DNA of 64,000 bases from Woodsholea maritima DSM 17123 (GTDB taxonomy: Bacteria; Pseudomonadota; Alphaproteobacteria; Caulobacterales; Maricaulaceae). The position numbers and the translations under genes were made by a program. Below, piece after piece: positions 1 to 9,148 of the stretch. The stretch spans positions 997,148-1,061,147 of the forward strand of contig NZ_KB908056.1 of assembly GCF_000382325.1 (NCBI RefSeq), given 5' to 3'. The notes under the pieces were generated by a model. It saw nothing but the letters and a program-made list of their open reading frames with translations, had not been told where the DNA came from and did not search any database. Every line of letters starts with the position of its first letter. The stretch's first letter is position 1.

Positions 1-3000
1 AGATTATCGGCCCTGACCGACCTTTCCTGGTGGATTCGGTCATGGGCGAGGTTGCCGCGCAAGGTCTTGATGTGCGGGCCATGTTCCACCCGATCGTGCG
101 TGTGCGCCGTTCTGAAAGCGGGGACCGGGTTGATGATGGCGGGCGCATTGGCGCGGAATCCATGATTCAGGTTCATTTAGAGCCTTTGGACACGGCCTCG
201 CGTGAGCGTTTGGAAGCGGCTATTCGTGGCGGATTGTCTGATGTGCGTGATGCGGTTGAAGACTGGCGCGATATGCGTGCGCAAATGGACGATGCCATTG
301 CCCATCTGGAAAGCGCGAAAACCGGCGCGGACGAGGATGAGTTGAAAGAGGCGTTGGCCTTCCTCACTTGGCTGCGTGATGATCATTTCGCTTTCATCGG
401 GGCGCGGACTTATATTTTTGACATTGATGGCGAAGGCAAGCTCGTCAAGAAAGAGCCGACTGTATTACCGGATTCAGGGCGTGGTATCTTACGCGATCCG
501 GCCCGTCATGTGCTGCGTGATAGTGCGGAACCGGTCTATCTGGCCCCGGCCTTTGAGGCTTTCTTGAACCAGCCAAGCCCGGTCATTGTGGCTAAGGCCA
601 ATATCAAAAGCCGTGTTCACCGCCGCGCCTATCTCGATTATGTCGGTGTGAAACGCTACCGCGAAGACGGTAAGGTGATTGGCGAGACCCGCTTTGTCGG
701 TCTCTTCACCGCCGAAGCCTATGACCAGATGGCGCGTGATGTGCCGCTGATCCGGCGTAAAGTGCGCCGGGTTCTGGAAAAGGCGGCCAAGGTGCCCGGC
801 ACCCACTCGGCGAAGAAATTACAAAACATCGTTGAGAATTATCCCCGCGATGAGCTGTTCCAGACCAGCGAAACCGATCTGTTGCAGATGAGCCTTGGGA
901 TCTTGCATCTCTATGATCGCCCGCGCACCAAACTCTTCATGCGCCGCGATCAATTTGATCGCTTCATTTCGGCCTTCTTATTCGTGCCGCGTGACCGGTA
1001 TAATTCCAAGGTTCGCGAACAGGCCGGTGAATTACTGCGCAGTGCCTATAATGGGCGCTTGTCAGCCTTCTATCCCAGCTTTGGGGAAGGCCCGCTGGCA
1101 CGGGTGCATTTCATCATTGGTCTGGATCCCCACAATCATCCAGAACCTGAAGTGTTGGATCTGGAGCGGCGCATCGTTCAACTGGCGCGCACCTGGGAAG
1201 ATGATCTGGAGGTCGAAGGGCGTGCGCGCGGCGATCTGGAGCTGTCGCGCGGCATTGCGCGCTATCTCGACGCCTTCACGGCCGGCTATCGCGAACGCTA
1301 TCTGCCGGTCGAAGCGCTTGATGATATCGCGCGCATGCAGCGCCTTGCGGGCGAGTATACTTTGGATGCACGCGCCTTCCGCCTCAGCGATGATGATGAG
1401 AAAACCTTGCGCGTGAAGCTCTATCATACCGGTGAGCCAATTGCGTTATCGAATGTTATGCCGGTGCTGGAGCATTTGGGCCTGCATGTCGCCGCGGAAG
1501 CCGGGTATCCGGTACGCCGTGAAAACGGTGATGGCCCGCGTGAAACGGTCTGGATCCATGATTTTGAAATGCGCGCCGACCATGAGGGTCTGCCTGCGAT
1601 TGAAATTCTGGCCCCGAAACTTGAAGATGCGATCCTGGCGGTTCTTGATAACCGCGCCGAGGATGACGGCTTTAACGCGCTCGTGCTCTCCATTGGGGTG
1701 AGCTGGCGTGAAGCGGCCTTCCTGCGCGCGCTGGCGCGCTATCGTGCCCAGTCCGGTATGGATCCGTCGCAAGCGATCCAGGAAGAGGCGCTGGCCCATT
1801 ATCCCGCGATTGCCCGCCAGTTGCTGGAAATCGCGACGATCAAATTCGACCCTAGCCTGGATCTGGATCTGGATGCACGCCGCGCCAAAGCCAAAGAGAT
1901 CAGCGATGCTGTTCGTTTGGCCTTGGAAGAGGTGTCCAGCCTTGACCATGACCGGGTGCTGCGCCGGATCTTGCGCCTGTTGGAAGCGACTTTGCGTACC
2001 AACTTCTATCAGCGTGATGAGAAGGGCCAGCCTAAGCCTTGGATCTCGTTGAAAATTGCCTCACGCGAGGTGCGTGAACTGCCTGAGCCTAAGCCGTATC
2101 GCGAAATCTTTGTCTGGAGCCCGCGCGTCGAAGGTGTGCACATTCGCTTCGGTCCGGTGGCCCGCGGTGGTTTGCGCTGGTCAGATCGCCGCGAAGACTT
2201 CCGCACCGAAGTTTTGGGCCTTGTCAAAGCCCAGCAGGTGAAGAACGCCGTGATCGTGCCGGTCGGCTCGAAAGGGGGGTTCTACGCCAAACAGCTTCCA
2301 AAAGCGGGAACGCGCGAGGAATGGCTGGCCGAAGGGATTGAAAGCTATAAAACCTTCATTCGCGGCCTGTTAGATATCACCGACAATATCAAGGGCGAAG
2401 AGGTTCTGGCTCCGGCGAATGTCGTGCGCTGGGATGATGAAGATCCCTATCTGGTGGTTGCAGCCGATAAAGGCACGGCAACCTTCTCGGACATTGCCAA
2501 TGGCGTGGCGCAAAACGATTATGATTTCTGGTTGGGCGATGCCTTCGCCTCAGGCGGATCTGCGGGCTATGACCATAAGAAGATGGGCATTACCGCACGC
2601 GGGGCCTGGGAATCGGTCAAGCGTCACTTCCGCGAAATGGGTAAGGATATCCAGACCGAAGACTTCACCGTCATCGGTGTGGGCGATATGTCGGGCGATG
2701 TGTTCGGCAATGGTATGTTATTGTCCAAGCATATCCGCCTGATCGCGGCCTTTGATCACCGCGATATCTTTATCGATCCGAACCCCGTGGATGTCTTGAA
2801 AACCTGGGAAGAGCGCAAGCGCATGTTCGAACTGCCGCGCTCATCCTGGCAGGACTATAATAAAGACCTCATCTCTAAAGGCGGCGGGATTTTCTCGCGC
2901 GCGGCCAAAACCATCGGTCTGACGCCAGAAATTAAAGAGCTGACCGGGCTGGCACGTGACAGTGTGTCCCCGAATGAGCTGATGAAGGCGCTGTTGCGCA

Positions 3001-4631
3001 CCGATGTTGAGCTGATGTGGTTCGGCGGGATCGGGACCTATGTCAAAGCCTCCACCCAGCAGCATTGGGAGGTTAGCGACAAGGCCAATGATGCCATCCG
3101 CGTGGATGCGGGTGAGCTGGGGGCCAGCGTGGTCGGCGAAGGGGCCAATCTGGGCATGACCCAGGCCGCCCGGATTGAGTTTGAACGCGCAGGCGGCCAT
3201 GTGAATGCCGACTTTGTGGACAATTCTGCCGGGGTGGATAGCTCTGACCATGAGGTCAATATCAAAATCCTTCTTAACCCCATGGTGCGCGATGGTGCCA
3301 TGAAGCTGGACGATCGTAATACCTTGCTTGAAAGCATGACGGATACGGTCGCCGATCACGTGCTTGATCATAACTATGATCAGACCCTGGCTTTGACCCT
3401 GGCCCAGCGCCATGCCCGCGAAGATATTGATGCTCATGAGCGTATGATGGAGCGCTTGGAGGCTGATGGCCGTCTCAACCGTCAGGTTGAAGGCCTACCC
3501 TCTGCCGATGTCATCCGCACCTTGAAAGAAGAGGGCAAAGGCCTGACCCGGCCTGAGATCGCGATTCTTCTAAGCTATGCCAAGATTGCGCTTTTCGATG
3601 CCTTGGTGGCGTGTGAAGTGCCCGATGATCCGCACTTCGAACACTCGTTGGTCACCTATTTCCCCAGCCATTTGGCGAAGTTTGAAGACGCCATGCAAGG
3701 TCACCGCCTGAAGCGGGAAATCATTGCCACGCGTTTGGCCAATGACATGGTCAATCTGGGCGGGCCGACCTTTGTCCACCGGGCTAAGGAATCCACCGCT
3801 GCCGATACGGGCTCGATCGCGCGCGCCTTTGAGGCCGGCCGGCAGATCTTTGAATTTTCTGAATTGACTGAAGCCATCAATGGCTTGGATAACCAGGTCT
3901 CAGCAGACGTTCAAAGCACGCTTCATGATGAAGTGATCCGCCTGATGCGTCGCCAGACCTATTGGCTTGCGCGTCGTGGGCTGAGTTCAGGCGATGCGGG
4001 CCAAACCTCCATCACCGCGATGATTGAAGCCTATCGTCCCGGCGTTCAGCAATTGAAAGGCCTTGTCCATACGATCATTTCCGATCATGACCGGGCAGGG
4101 GTTGAGCAACGCTTCAACGATTATGTCGAGGCCGGAGCACCGGAGGACTTGGCCCGTAAGGTTGCTGAGCTGCGTCCGCTGACTTCGTCCACTGACGTGA
4201 TTGACCTCGCCAAGAGCCGCGATTGGCCGCTGGAAGCGGTGGCGCGTCTCTATCACGCGGTTGGGGCTCGCTTCAGCTTTGATCGTCTGCGCTGGGCGGG
4301 GGGGCAGCTGTCTTCCACCCTGCACTGGGATCGTCTGGCGGTGCGCCGCTTGATCGAAGATCTCTATGCCAGCCAGCAAGCCATTACGCAGGCTGTCATC
4401 AACTTTGTTGAGGCCGATGAGACCGGTGAGTTCAAACCGGGCAAAGATCGCTCTGATGTCGATTGGGCGATGGGTGTAGTGCACACTTGGCGGCGTAAAA
4501 ACCTGGCTGAGGTGGAACGCGCCGATGCCGCTATCGCTGAGATCTCTGGCACGGGCAATTGGACCCTGTCCAAGATCGCGATCCTCTCCACGCAATTGCG
4601 TGAACTGGCCCAGATCGCAAGCCTTAGCTAG
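1..4631 (+). CDS. gdhZ: NAD-specific glutamate dehydrogenase, large type (5'-truncated by window)
   Basis: Oxidatively deaminates glutamate to 2-oxoglutarate with NAD in the cytoplasm. The frame is open from base 3 (IIGPDRPFLVDSVMGEVA), so the true start lies upstream; the GTG at 30 is an internal valine. About 1,540 residues are visible against about 1,600 for the large alphaproteobacterial/Streptomyces-type enzymes. The N-terminal third is the ACT-like regulatory part. The catalytic core follows: GGLRWSDRREDFR and a lysine-rich VPVGSKGGFYAK stretch near residues 710-760, then the dinucleotide-fold segment VIGVGDMSGDVFGNGML near residue 885. GEGANLGMT follows at about 1,040. The Caulobacter orthologue is GdhZ; the symbol is by analogy. 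A strong terminator follows directly. Confidence 0.96.
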   Translation, partial: IIGPDRPFLVDSVMGEVAAQGLDVRAMFHPIVRVRRSESGDRVDDGGRIGAESMIQVHLEPLDTASRERLEAAIRGGLSDVRDAVEDWRDMRAQMDDAIAHLESAKTGADEDELKEALAFLTWLRDDHFAFIGARTYIFDIDGEGKLVKKEPTVLPDSGRGILRDPARHVLRDSAEPVYLAPAFEAFLNQPSPVIVAKANIKSRVHRRAYLDYVGVKRYREDGKVIGETRFVGLFTAEAYDQMARDVPLIRRKVRRVLEKAAKVPGTHSAKKLQNIVENYPRDELFQTSETDLLQMSLGILHLYDRPRTKLFMRRDQFDRFISAFLFVPRDRYNSKVREQAGELLRSAYNGRLSAFYPSFGEGPLARVHFIIGLDPHNHPEPEVLDLERRIVQLARTWEDDLEVEGRARGDLELSRGIARYLDAFTAGYRERYLPVEALDDIARMQRLAGEYTLDARAFRLSDDDEKTLRVKLYHTGEPIALSNVMPVLEHLGLHVAAEAGYPVRRENGDGPRETVWIHDFEMRADHEGLPAIEILAPKLEDAILAVLDNRAEDDGFNALVLSIGVSWREAAFLRALARYRAQSGMDPSQAIQEEALAHYPAIARQLLEIATIKFDPSLDLDLDARRAKAKEISDAVRLALEEVSSLDHDRVLRRILRLLEATLRTNFYQRDEKGQPKPWISLKIASREVRELPEPKPYREIFVWSPRVEGVHIRFGPVARGGLRWSDRREDFRTEVLGLVKAQQVKNAVIVPVGSKGGFYAKQLPKAGTREEWLAEGIESYKTFIRGLLDITDNIKGEEVLAPANVVRWDDEDPYLVVAADKGTATFSDIANGVAQNDYDFWLGDAFASGGSAGYDHKKMGITARGAWESVKRHFREMGKDIQTEDFTVIGVGDMSGDVFGNGMLLSKHIRLIAAFDHRDIFIDPNPVDVLKTWEERKRMFELPRSSWQDYNKDLISKGGGIFSRAAKTIGLTPEIKELTGLARDSVSPNELMKALLRTDVELMWFGGIGTYVKASTQQHWEVSDKANDAIRVDAGELGASVVGEGANLGMTQAARIEFERAGGHVNADFVDNSAGVDSSDHEVNIKILLNPMVRDGAMKLDDRNTLLESMTDTVADHVLDHNYDQTLALTLAQRHAREDIDAHERMMERLEADGRLNRQVEGLPSADVIRTLKEEGKGLTRPEIAILLSYAKIALFDALVACEVPDDPHFEHSLVTYFPSHLAKFEDAMQGHRLKREIIATRLANDMVNLGGPTFVHRAKESTAADTGSIARAFEAGRQIFEFSELTEAINGLDNQVSADVQSTLHDEVIRLMRRQTYWLARRGLSSGDAGQTSITAMIEAYRPGVQQLKGLVHTIISDHDRAGVEQRFNDYVEAGAPEDLARKVAELRPLTSSTDVIDLAKSRDWPLEAVARLYHAVGARFSFDRLRWAGGQLSSTLHWDRLAVRRLIEDLYASQQAITQAVINFVEADETGEFKPGKDRSDVDWAMGVVHTWRRKNLAEVERADAAIAEISGTGNWTLSKIAILSTQLRELAQIASLS

Positions 4632-4657
4632 GCAGACGTGGATACTGAAACTGAAAG

Positions 4658-4681
4658 CCCCCGCCTTGGCGGGGGTTTTTT
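4658..4681 (+). terminator. Rho-independent terminator of the glutamate dehydrogenase gene
   Basis: CCCCCGCC, loop TT, GGCGGGGG, then six T. It lies 26 bases after the gdh stop and just before the end of the convergent hydrolase gene. The reverse strand has only a short CTTTC after the stem, so it acts mainly on the plus strand. Confidence 0.9.
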
Positions 4682-4685
4682 GCGT

Positions 4686-5546
4686 TTAAAGCTTGGCTTT
4701 AAGGAAATTCAAAAGTTCCGCCTCGACCGTTTTGGTCATCTCTGGGTCATGGCGCAAATCTGATTTGGGGTGATGGTCGGGCTCATCAAAGCCATGGGTG
4801 ACGCCAGTGATCATGCGCCAGTGAATATCCGCGCCGGCCTTATATTGGCGTTTGAAGACCGAATTGGACGCAGTTTCATTGGTGACACTATCGCCTTCAA
4901 TCAAGATGGCTTGAATCGGCAAGGTTTTGGGCCAGTGAAAATGGCGCGAGAGGGCGGGAAAGCCTGAATAGGGATAGAAGGCGAAGACGCCTTTAACGCC
5001 CGCCAGCGGGGCGTCTGGCAGGGTTTTAAGGCCATCTGGGGTTAAACCCGCCTCACTCATGCATAGCCCATCTAAAATTGCCCAGGCCCCATGGCTCCAG
5101 CCGACCAGAGCGATACGATTTTCATCCAGGCGCGGTTGCGCTTTGGCCCAGTCCATGGCCGCCAACAGATCGGCGACCCGCTCGCGGCCCCATAGTTGAA
5201 GACCGGTGCAGACTTTTAGAAGGGCCGCCTCATAGCCAATACCGCGCGGGGCCAAGCTATCAACGATCAGCGCGCCATATCCGGCTGCGCTTAGAATTTG
5301 TGCGAAATTCGTCATGGATTGGCGGGCCCCGCCGCAGCCATGCATCAAAATAACGACGGGAAAGGGGCCTTCGCCCTCGGGCCAGTGCATGCGAAAATGC
5401 GGCGCGATCCAATTGCGATGATCTATCAGGCTGCGCCTTTGCACATGCAGGCCGCGCATGCGCCGAACCAGGGTCAATCCGACCCCCAGACAGATCACCA
5501 GAACGAGGCCCAGCAGTATAAGCAGGAGAGAGAGGGTCCAACTCAT
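4686..5546 (-). CDS. Dienelactone hydrolase-family alpha/beta hydrolase, membrane-anchored
   Basis: A 286-residue alpha/beta hydrolase; substrate unknown. Residues 3-26 form one hydrophobic N-terminal segment (LSLLLILLGLVLVICLGVGL) followed by RRMRG, so the protein is probably tethered with its catalytic domain outside the cytoplasm. The oxyanion-hole region is ILMHGCGG, the nucleophile elbow is GWSHG (GxSxG) near residue 150, and the catalytic histidine is in GVTHGFDEP near residue 250. It is the last gene of the minus-strand run, 25 bases after purH, and may be co-transcribed with it. Family membership is clear; dienelactone itself is not implied as substrate. Confidence 0.8.
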   Translation of the reverse strand: MSWTLSLLLILLGLVLVICLGVGLTLVRRMRGLHVQRRSLIDHRNWIAPHFRMHWPEGEGPFPVVILMHGCGGARQSMTNFAQILSAAGYGALIVDSLAPRGIGYEAALLKVCTGLQLWGRERVADLLAAMDWAKAQPRLDENRIALVGWSHGAWAILDGLCMSEAGLTPDGLKTLPDAPLAGVKGVFAFYPYSGFPALSRHFHWPKTLPIQAILIEGDSVTNETASNSVFKRQYKAGADIHWRMITGVTHGFDEPDHHPKSDLRHDPEMTKTVEAELLNFLKAKL

Positions 5547-5571
5547 ACTGCTGAGATACCTCGCTTATGGC

Positions 5572-7170
5572 TTAGTGTTTGAAGTGGCGCATGCCGGTGA
5601 AGACCATGGCGACGCCGGCTTCATCGGCCGCCGCGATGACTTCATCATCGCGGATGGAACCACCGGGTTGAATGACACAGGTCGCCCCGGCTTCAACGGC
5701 GGTTTTCAATCCGTCAGAGAAGGGGAAGAAGGCATCCGACGCACACGCAGAGCCAATGGTGCGCGGGGCGTCCCATTGGTTTTCTTGCGCCGTATCGATT
5801 GCCTTACGTGCGGCCAAACGCGCGGCTTCCAGGCGGCTGGTTTGACCCATGCCGATCCCGGCGGTTGAACCGCCTTTGGCATAGACAATGGCGTTGGATT
5901 TGGTGTGCTTGACCACCGTCCAGGCAAACACCATGTCGGCCCACTCGGTTTCAGTCGGGGCCCGCTTGGTGACGACCTTCATGTCTTCACGGGTCAAACG
6001 CCCAATATCGCGTTCCTGGATCAACAAACCGCCCGCGATGGATTTGGCCATCCATCCGGTTTGCGTCGGATCGGCAAGACCGCCGGTCAACATGACACGG
6101 ACATTTTTCTTGGCCGATAGAATATCCAGCGCCTCATCATCGGCCGCTGGCGCAACCACCACTTCAGAGAAGATTTTCGTGATGGCATCGGCGGTTTCAG
6201 CATCAATCGAACGGTTGAGCGCAATAATCCCGCCAAAGGCCGAAACCGGATCAGCCGCGAAGGCACGCTCATAGGCTTTGACGAGTGTCTCACCCACTGC
6301 GACGCCACACGGATTGGCGTGCTTGACGATAACGGCCGCAGCTTCTTTTGCGGGGTCAAATTCGCTGACCAGCTCAAAGGCGGCATCGGCGTCGGCCAGA
6401 TTGTTGTAAGATAGCGGCTTACCCTGGGCCTGACGAGCATGGGCAAGGCCTGGACGACGCTCGGCACTGGCATACAGCGCAGCGCGCTGGTGCGGGTTTT
6501 CCCCATAGCGCAGCGGCTCTAACAGCTTACCGCCGACCGCGAAATAGGGCGCAGCACTGTCATCACCCAGCGCGCCATGCAGATAGCTGGAAATTGCCGC
6601 ATCATAGGCCGCCGTGCGACCAATGGCTTTGGCGGCCAAACGCTGGCGAAGCGCGAAGGGCGTTTTGCCTTCATGCGCGTCCATGGCGTCCAGTACGGCA
6701 TCCAGATCCTCGCCATCGACGCAGACCGCGACAAAGGCATGGTTTTTCGCCGCTGAGCGGATCATGGCCGGACCGCCGATATCGATGTTTTCGATACAGG
6801 TGTCGAGATCCGCGCCGGAGGCCACCGTGTTCTCAAACGGATAAAGATTGACCATCAACAGGTCGATCGCCGGAATGCCATGGGCCTCCATCGCGCTGAC
6901 ATGATCGTCGAGATCACGGCGCGCCAACAGGCCGCCATGGATACGCGGATGGAGGGTTTTGACCCGGCCATCCATCATTTCAGGATAGCCTGTGACCTCG
7001 GCAGCGTCTTTGGCGTCTAGGCCTGCGTCTTTGAGCGCTTTTAACGTGCCCCCGGTGGAGACAATCTCAACCCCGGCTTTGGCGAGTCGCTTGGCGCGTT
7101 CGATCAGGCCGGTTTTGTCAGAAACGGAGATGAGGGCGCGGCGGATTGCCACGAAATCGGCGTCTGCCAT
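5572..7170 (-). CDS. purH: Bifunctional AICAR formyltransferase / IMP cyclohydrolase
   Basis: Catalyses the last two steps of de novo purine synthesis, AICAR to FAICAR to IMP. The protein has 532 residues, the normal length. The N-terminal MGS-like cyclohydrolase domain shows [23 protein letters not shown] and [15 protein letters not shown]. The AICARFT domain shows [24 protein letters not shown] and [22 protein letters not shown] with the conserved lysine-histidine pair KHTKSNAIV, and ends [14 protein letters not shown]. In many alphaproteobacteria purH directly follows the heparinase-like gene; here a sugar-nucleotide dehydratase sits between them. Confidence 0.98.
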   Translation of the reverse strand: MADADFVAIRRALISVSDKTGLIERAKRLAKAGVEIVSTGGTLKALKDAGLDAKDAAEVTGYPEMMDGRVKTLHPRIHGGLLARRDLDDHVSAMEAHGIPAIDLLMVNLYPFENTVASGADLDTCIENIDIGGPAMIRSAAKNHAFVAVCVDGEDLDAVLDAMDAHEGKTPFALRQRLAAKAIGRTAAYDAAISSYLHGALGDDSAAPYFAVGGKLLEPLRYGENPHQRAALYASAERRPGLAHARQAQGKPLSYNNLADADAAFELVSEFDPAKEAAAVIVKHANPCGVAVGETLVKAYERAFAADPVSAFGGIIALNRSIDAETADAITKIFSEVVVAPAADDEALDILSAKKNVRVMLTGGLADPTQTGWMAKSIAGGLLIQERDIGRLTREDMKVVTKRAPTETEWADMVFAWTVVKHTKSNAIVYAKGGSTAGIGMGQTSRLEAARLAARKAIDTAQENQWDAPRTIGSACASDAFFPFSDGLKTAVEAGATCVIQPGGSIRDDEVIAAADEAGVAMVFTGMRHFKH

Positions 7171-7219
7171 GGACTGGCAACTCCTTCAACAGTGTCCGAA
7201 AAGAAGTGCTTTACCAGAT

Positions 7220-9136
7220 CTATCTCTGGGCTGAAAGACGCGGCTGCGTAGAGATGACACCTTGTGGGCGACCCAGATCTAAACAGCGATCAAGTAAAGC
7301 GCGGATTTGCCCTTCATCGCGGCGTTGAGCCGCGTTCAAAAGGGCCTCGATAACATCTTCAAGATCCTCTAGGTCCGGTTGATGGCCCTGCACGCGCAAG
7401 ACCCCTTCGGTTTTCGTTGCGCTGACAGTTTCGAAGGCGTGGGTTAAAGTTTCATGCAGCTTCTCACCGGGCCGTAGGCCGGTGACTTTAATGGCGATGT
7501 CTTTACCCGGCTCCATACCGCGTAAACGGATCAGCTGGCGCGCAAGGCGCGCGATGGAAACCGGCTCACCCATGTCGAGGAGATAAAGCGCACCATCTTC
7601 GATTTGATCGCGCGCAGACGCCCCGCCAGCTTCCAGAACCAGGCTGGCCGCTTCCTGAATGGTCATGAAATAGCGCGTGATTTCAGGATGGGTGACGGTG
7701 ACAGGCCCTCCCGCTTCGATTTGTTTTTCAAACAAAGGTACCACAGACCCGGTAGAGGCCAGCACATTACCAAAGCGCACGGCGCACAATTGCGGGCTGT
7801 CGACGCGCGCGGCAATCGCACCCAAATACAACTCAGCCACCCGCTTAGTTGCGCCCATGACGCTGGAGGGGTCAACCGCCTTATCGGTGGAGATCAGCAC
7901 GAAATTCTGACAGTTATGCTTTTGTGCGGCTTCGATGACGTTCATCGTCCCGCCAACATTGGTTAGAACAGCTTCGGCGCTGTTCTGCTCCATCAAGGGG
8001 ACATGCTTAAGCGCAGCGGCATGCAAGACCACATCGGGTTTCTCATCGCGAAACACCTGCTCCAGGCGGGCTTTATCGCGCACATCGCCTAGGATTGGTG
8101 TCCAATAAGGGGCGGCCTCCCAACGGCGCAACTCCATATCGATCTCGTAGAGATGGGACTCGGCCGCATCCAGAAGGATCAGACGCTCTGGATTATGGCG
8201 GGCAATTTGGCGGGTTAGTTCGCCCCCGATGGCCCCGCCAGCTCCAGTAACCAGAACGCGTTTACCCTGAACCAGGGCCCGCGCACCTTCATGACAGATA
8301 GAGCGTGGAGTACGCGATAACAGATCGGCGGCTTCAACCTGGGTGAAGGCCGCCACACCATCGCCCGTGCGCGCGCGCGACAGGCTGGCGCGGCAACGTC
8401 CCGCGATCCGCGCGCATTCGGCAATAAGGTCGCGATCTGGGTGATTATCGGCAAGAACAATGCGCAGGGGCTTGGTTTCATTCGTGCTGAGCCGTTGAAT
8501 TGTCGTTTCTAAATTACTTAAATCACCGGCCACGGGCAGACCCATCAACGATCGGCCTTCATATTGTCCGCTCAGCTCAATGAGGGCTTTGAAGCGGAAG
8601 CGTGGCCCCCCTGGGCGACGACGCTGATCTCTTAAAACCTCGGTTAGGCTTTCTTCAGTGCCCACAAGGACGGCACCTTGGAGGGCGTTATTATCCAGTC
8701 TTATGAGGTTGAATAAATCGCCTGAGCGCCAAGCATAAACGACAAGCCGAGGCACCAATAAGAGGACGCTGAGTAAAACTCCAGAAATCAACAGGCTAGA
8801 GCGTGGAAAGTCATCTAAGCGATTGGTGAGAAAGAAAATGGGGAGAAAGACAAGATGCGAGACACACGCGGCCTGTAAGACCCGCATAGCATCGCTGAGC
8901 GTGGTGTATCGCCACATGCTTTTATGGAGGCCGTATAGCGGAAAGATGGCCGCGCAGACCAGCATGAACAGACCCGCTGCAGACCATTCAACTGTGCCCG
9001 GTGGCGTGCCGATCTCTTCAAATTCATAGCGGAGGACGATGCTGATAAACATCGCGGCAAAGCCTGCGAGAAGGTCATAGCCATAAACTCCAATTAAGGA
9101 GTGTTGTCTGAGATTGGGCCGTTCAACGCTATTCAT
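7220..9136 (-). CDS. Membrane nucleoside-diphosphate-sugar epimerase/4,6-dehydratase (FlaA1/CapD/PglF type)
   Basis: An inner-membrane enzyme of surface-polysaccharide or glycan synthesis, probably a UDP-HexNAc 4,6-dehydratase. ATG at 9136 is preferred over the upstream TTG because AGGA lies about 7 bases before it; 638 residues, normal for the large form. Four hydrophobic segments fill roughly residues 15-130. A first nucleotide-binding-like domain precedes the catalytic SDR domain, which begins VLVTGAGGAIGGEL near residue 292. The active-site strip is LISTDKAVDPSSVMGATKR: the usual SDR tyrosine is methionine, which is normal in this membrane subclass, and the lysine is kept. It starts 13 bases after the heparinase stop, so it is co-transcribed. 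Confidence 0.9.
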   Translation of the reverse strand: MNSVERPNLRQHSLIGVYGYDLLAGFAAMFISIVLRYEFEEIGTPPGTVEWSAAGLFMLVCAAIFPLYGLHKSMWRYTTLSDAMRVLQAACVSHLVFLPIFFLTNRLDDFPRSSLLISGVLLSVLLLVPRLVVYAWRSGDLFNLIRLDNNALQGAVLVGTEESLTEVLRDQRRRPGGPRFRFKALIELSGQYEGRSLMGLPVAGDLSNLETTIQRLSTNETKPLRIVLADNHPDRDLIAECARIAGRCRASLSRARTGDGVAAFTQVEAADLLSRTPRSICHEGARALVQGKRVLVTGAGGAIGGELTRQIARHNPERLILLDAAESHLYEIDMELRRWEAAPYWTPILGDVRDKARLEQVFRDEKPDVVLHAAALKHVPLMEQNSAEAVLTNVGGTMNVIEAAQKHNCQNFVLISTDKAVDPSSVMGATKRVAELYLGAIAARVDSPQLCAVRFGNVLASTGSVVPLFEKQIEAGGPVTVTHPEITRYFMTIQEAASLVLEAGGASARDQIEDGALYLLDMGEPVSIARLARQLIRLRGMEPGKDIAIKVTGLRPGEKLHETLTHAFETVSATKTEGVLRVQGHQPDLEDLEDVIEALLNAAQRRDEGQIRALLDRCLDLGRPQGVISTQPRLSAQR

Positions 9137-9148
9137 CTGCAATCCTAT

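Noticed and set aside
2841-4595. Long antisense open frames (198 and 202 codons) inside the glutamate dehydrogenase gene
   Set aside because: They lie opposite strongly conserved coding sequence, lack ribosome sites and have compositions typical of antisense shadows.
8215-8481. Loss of the catalytic tyrosine in the FlaA1/CapD-like enzyme
   Set aside because: Methionine at that place with retained lysine is normal in the membrane-bound 4,6-dehydratase subclass.
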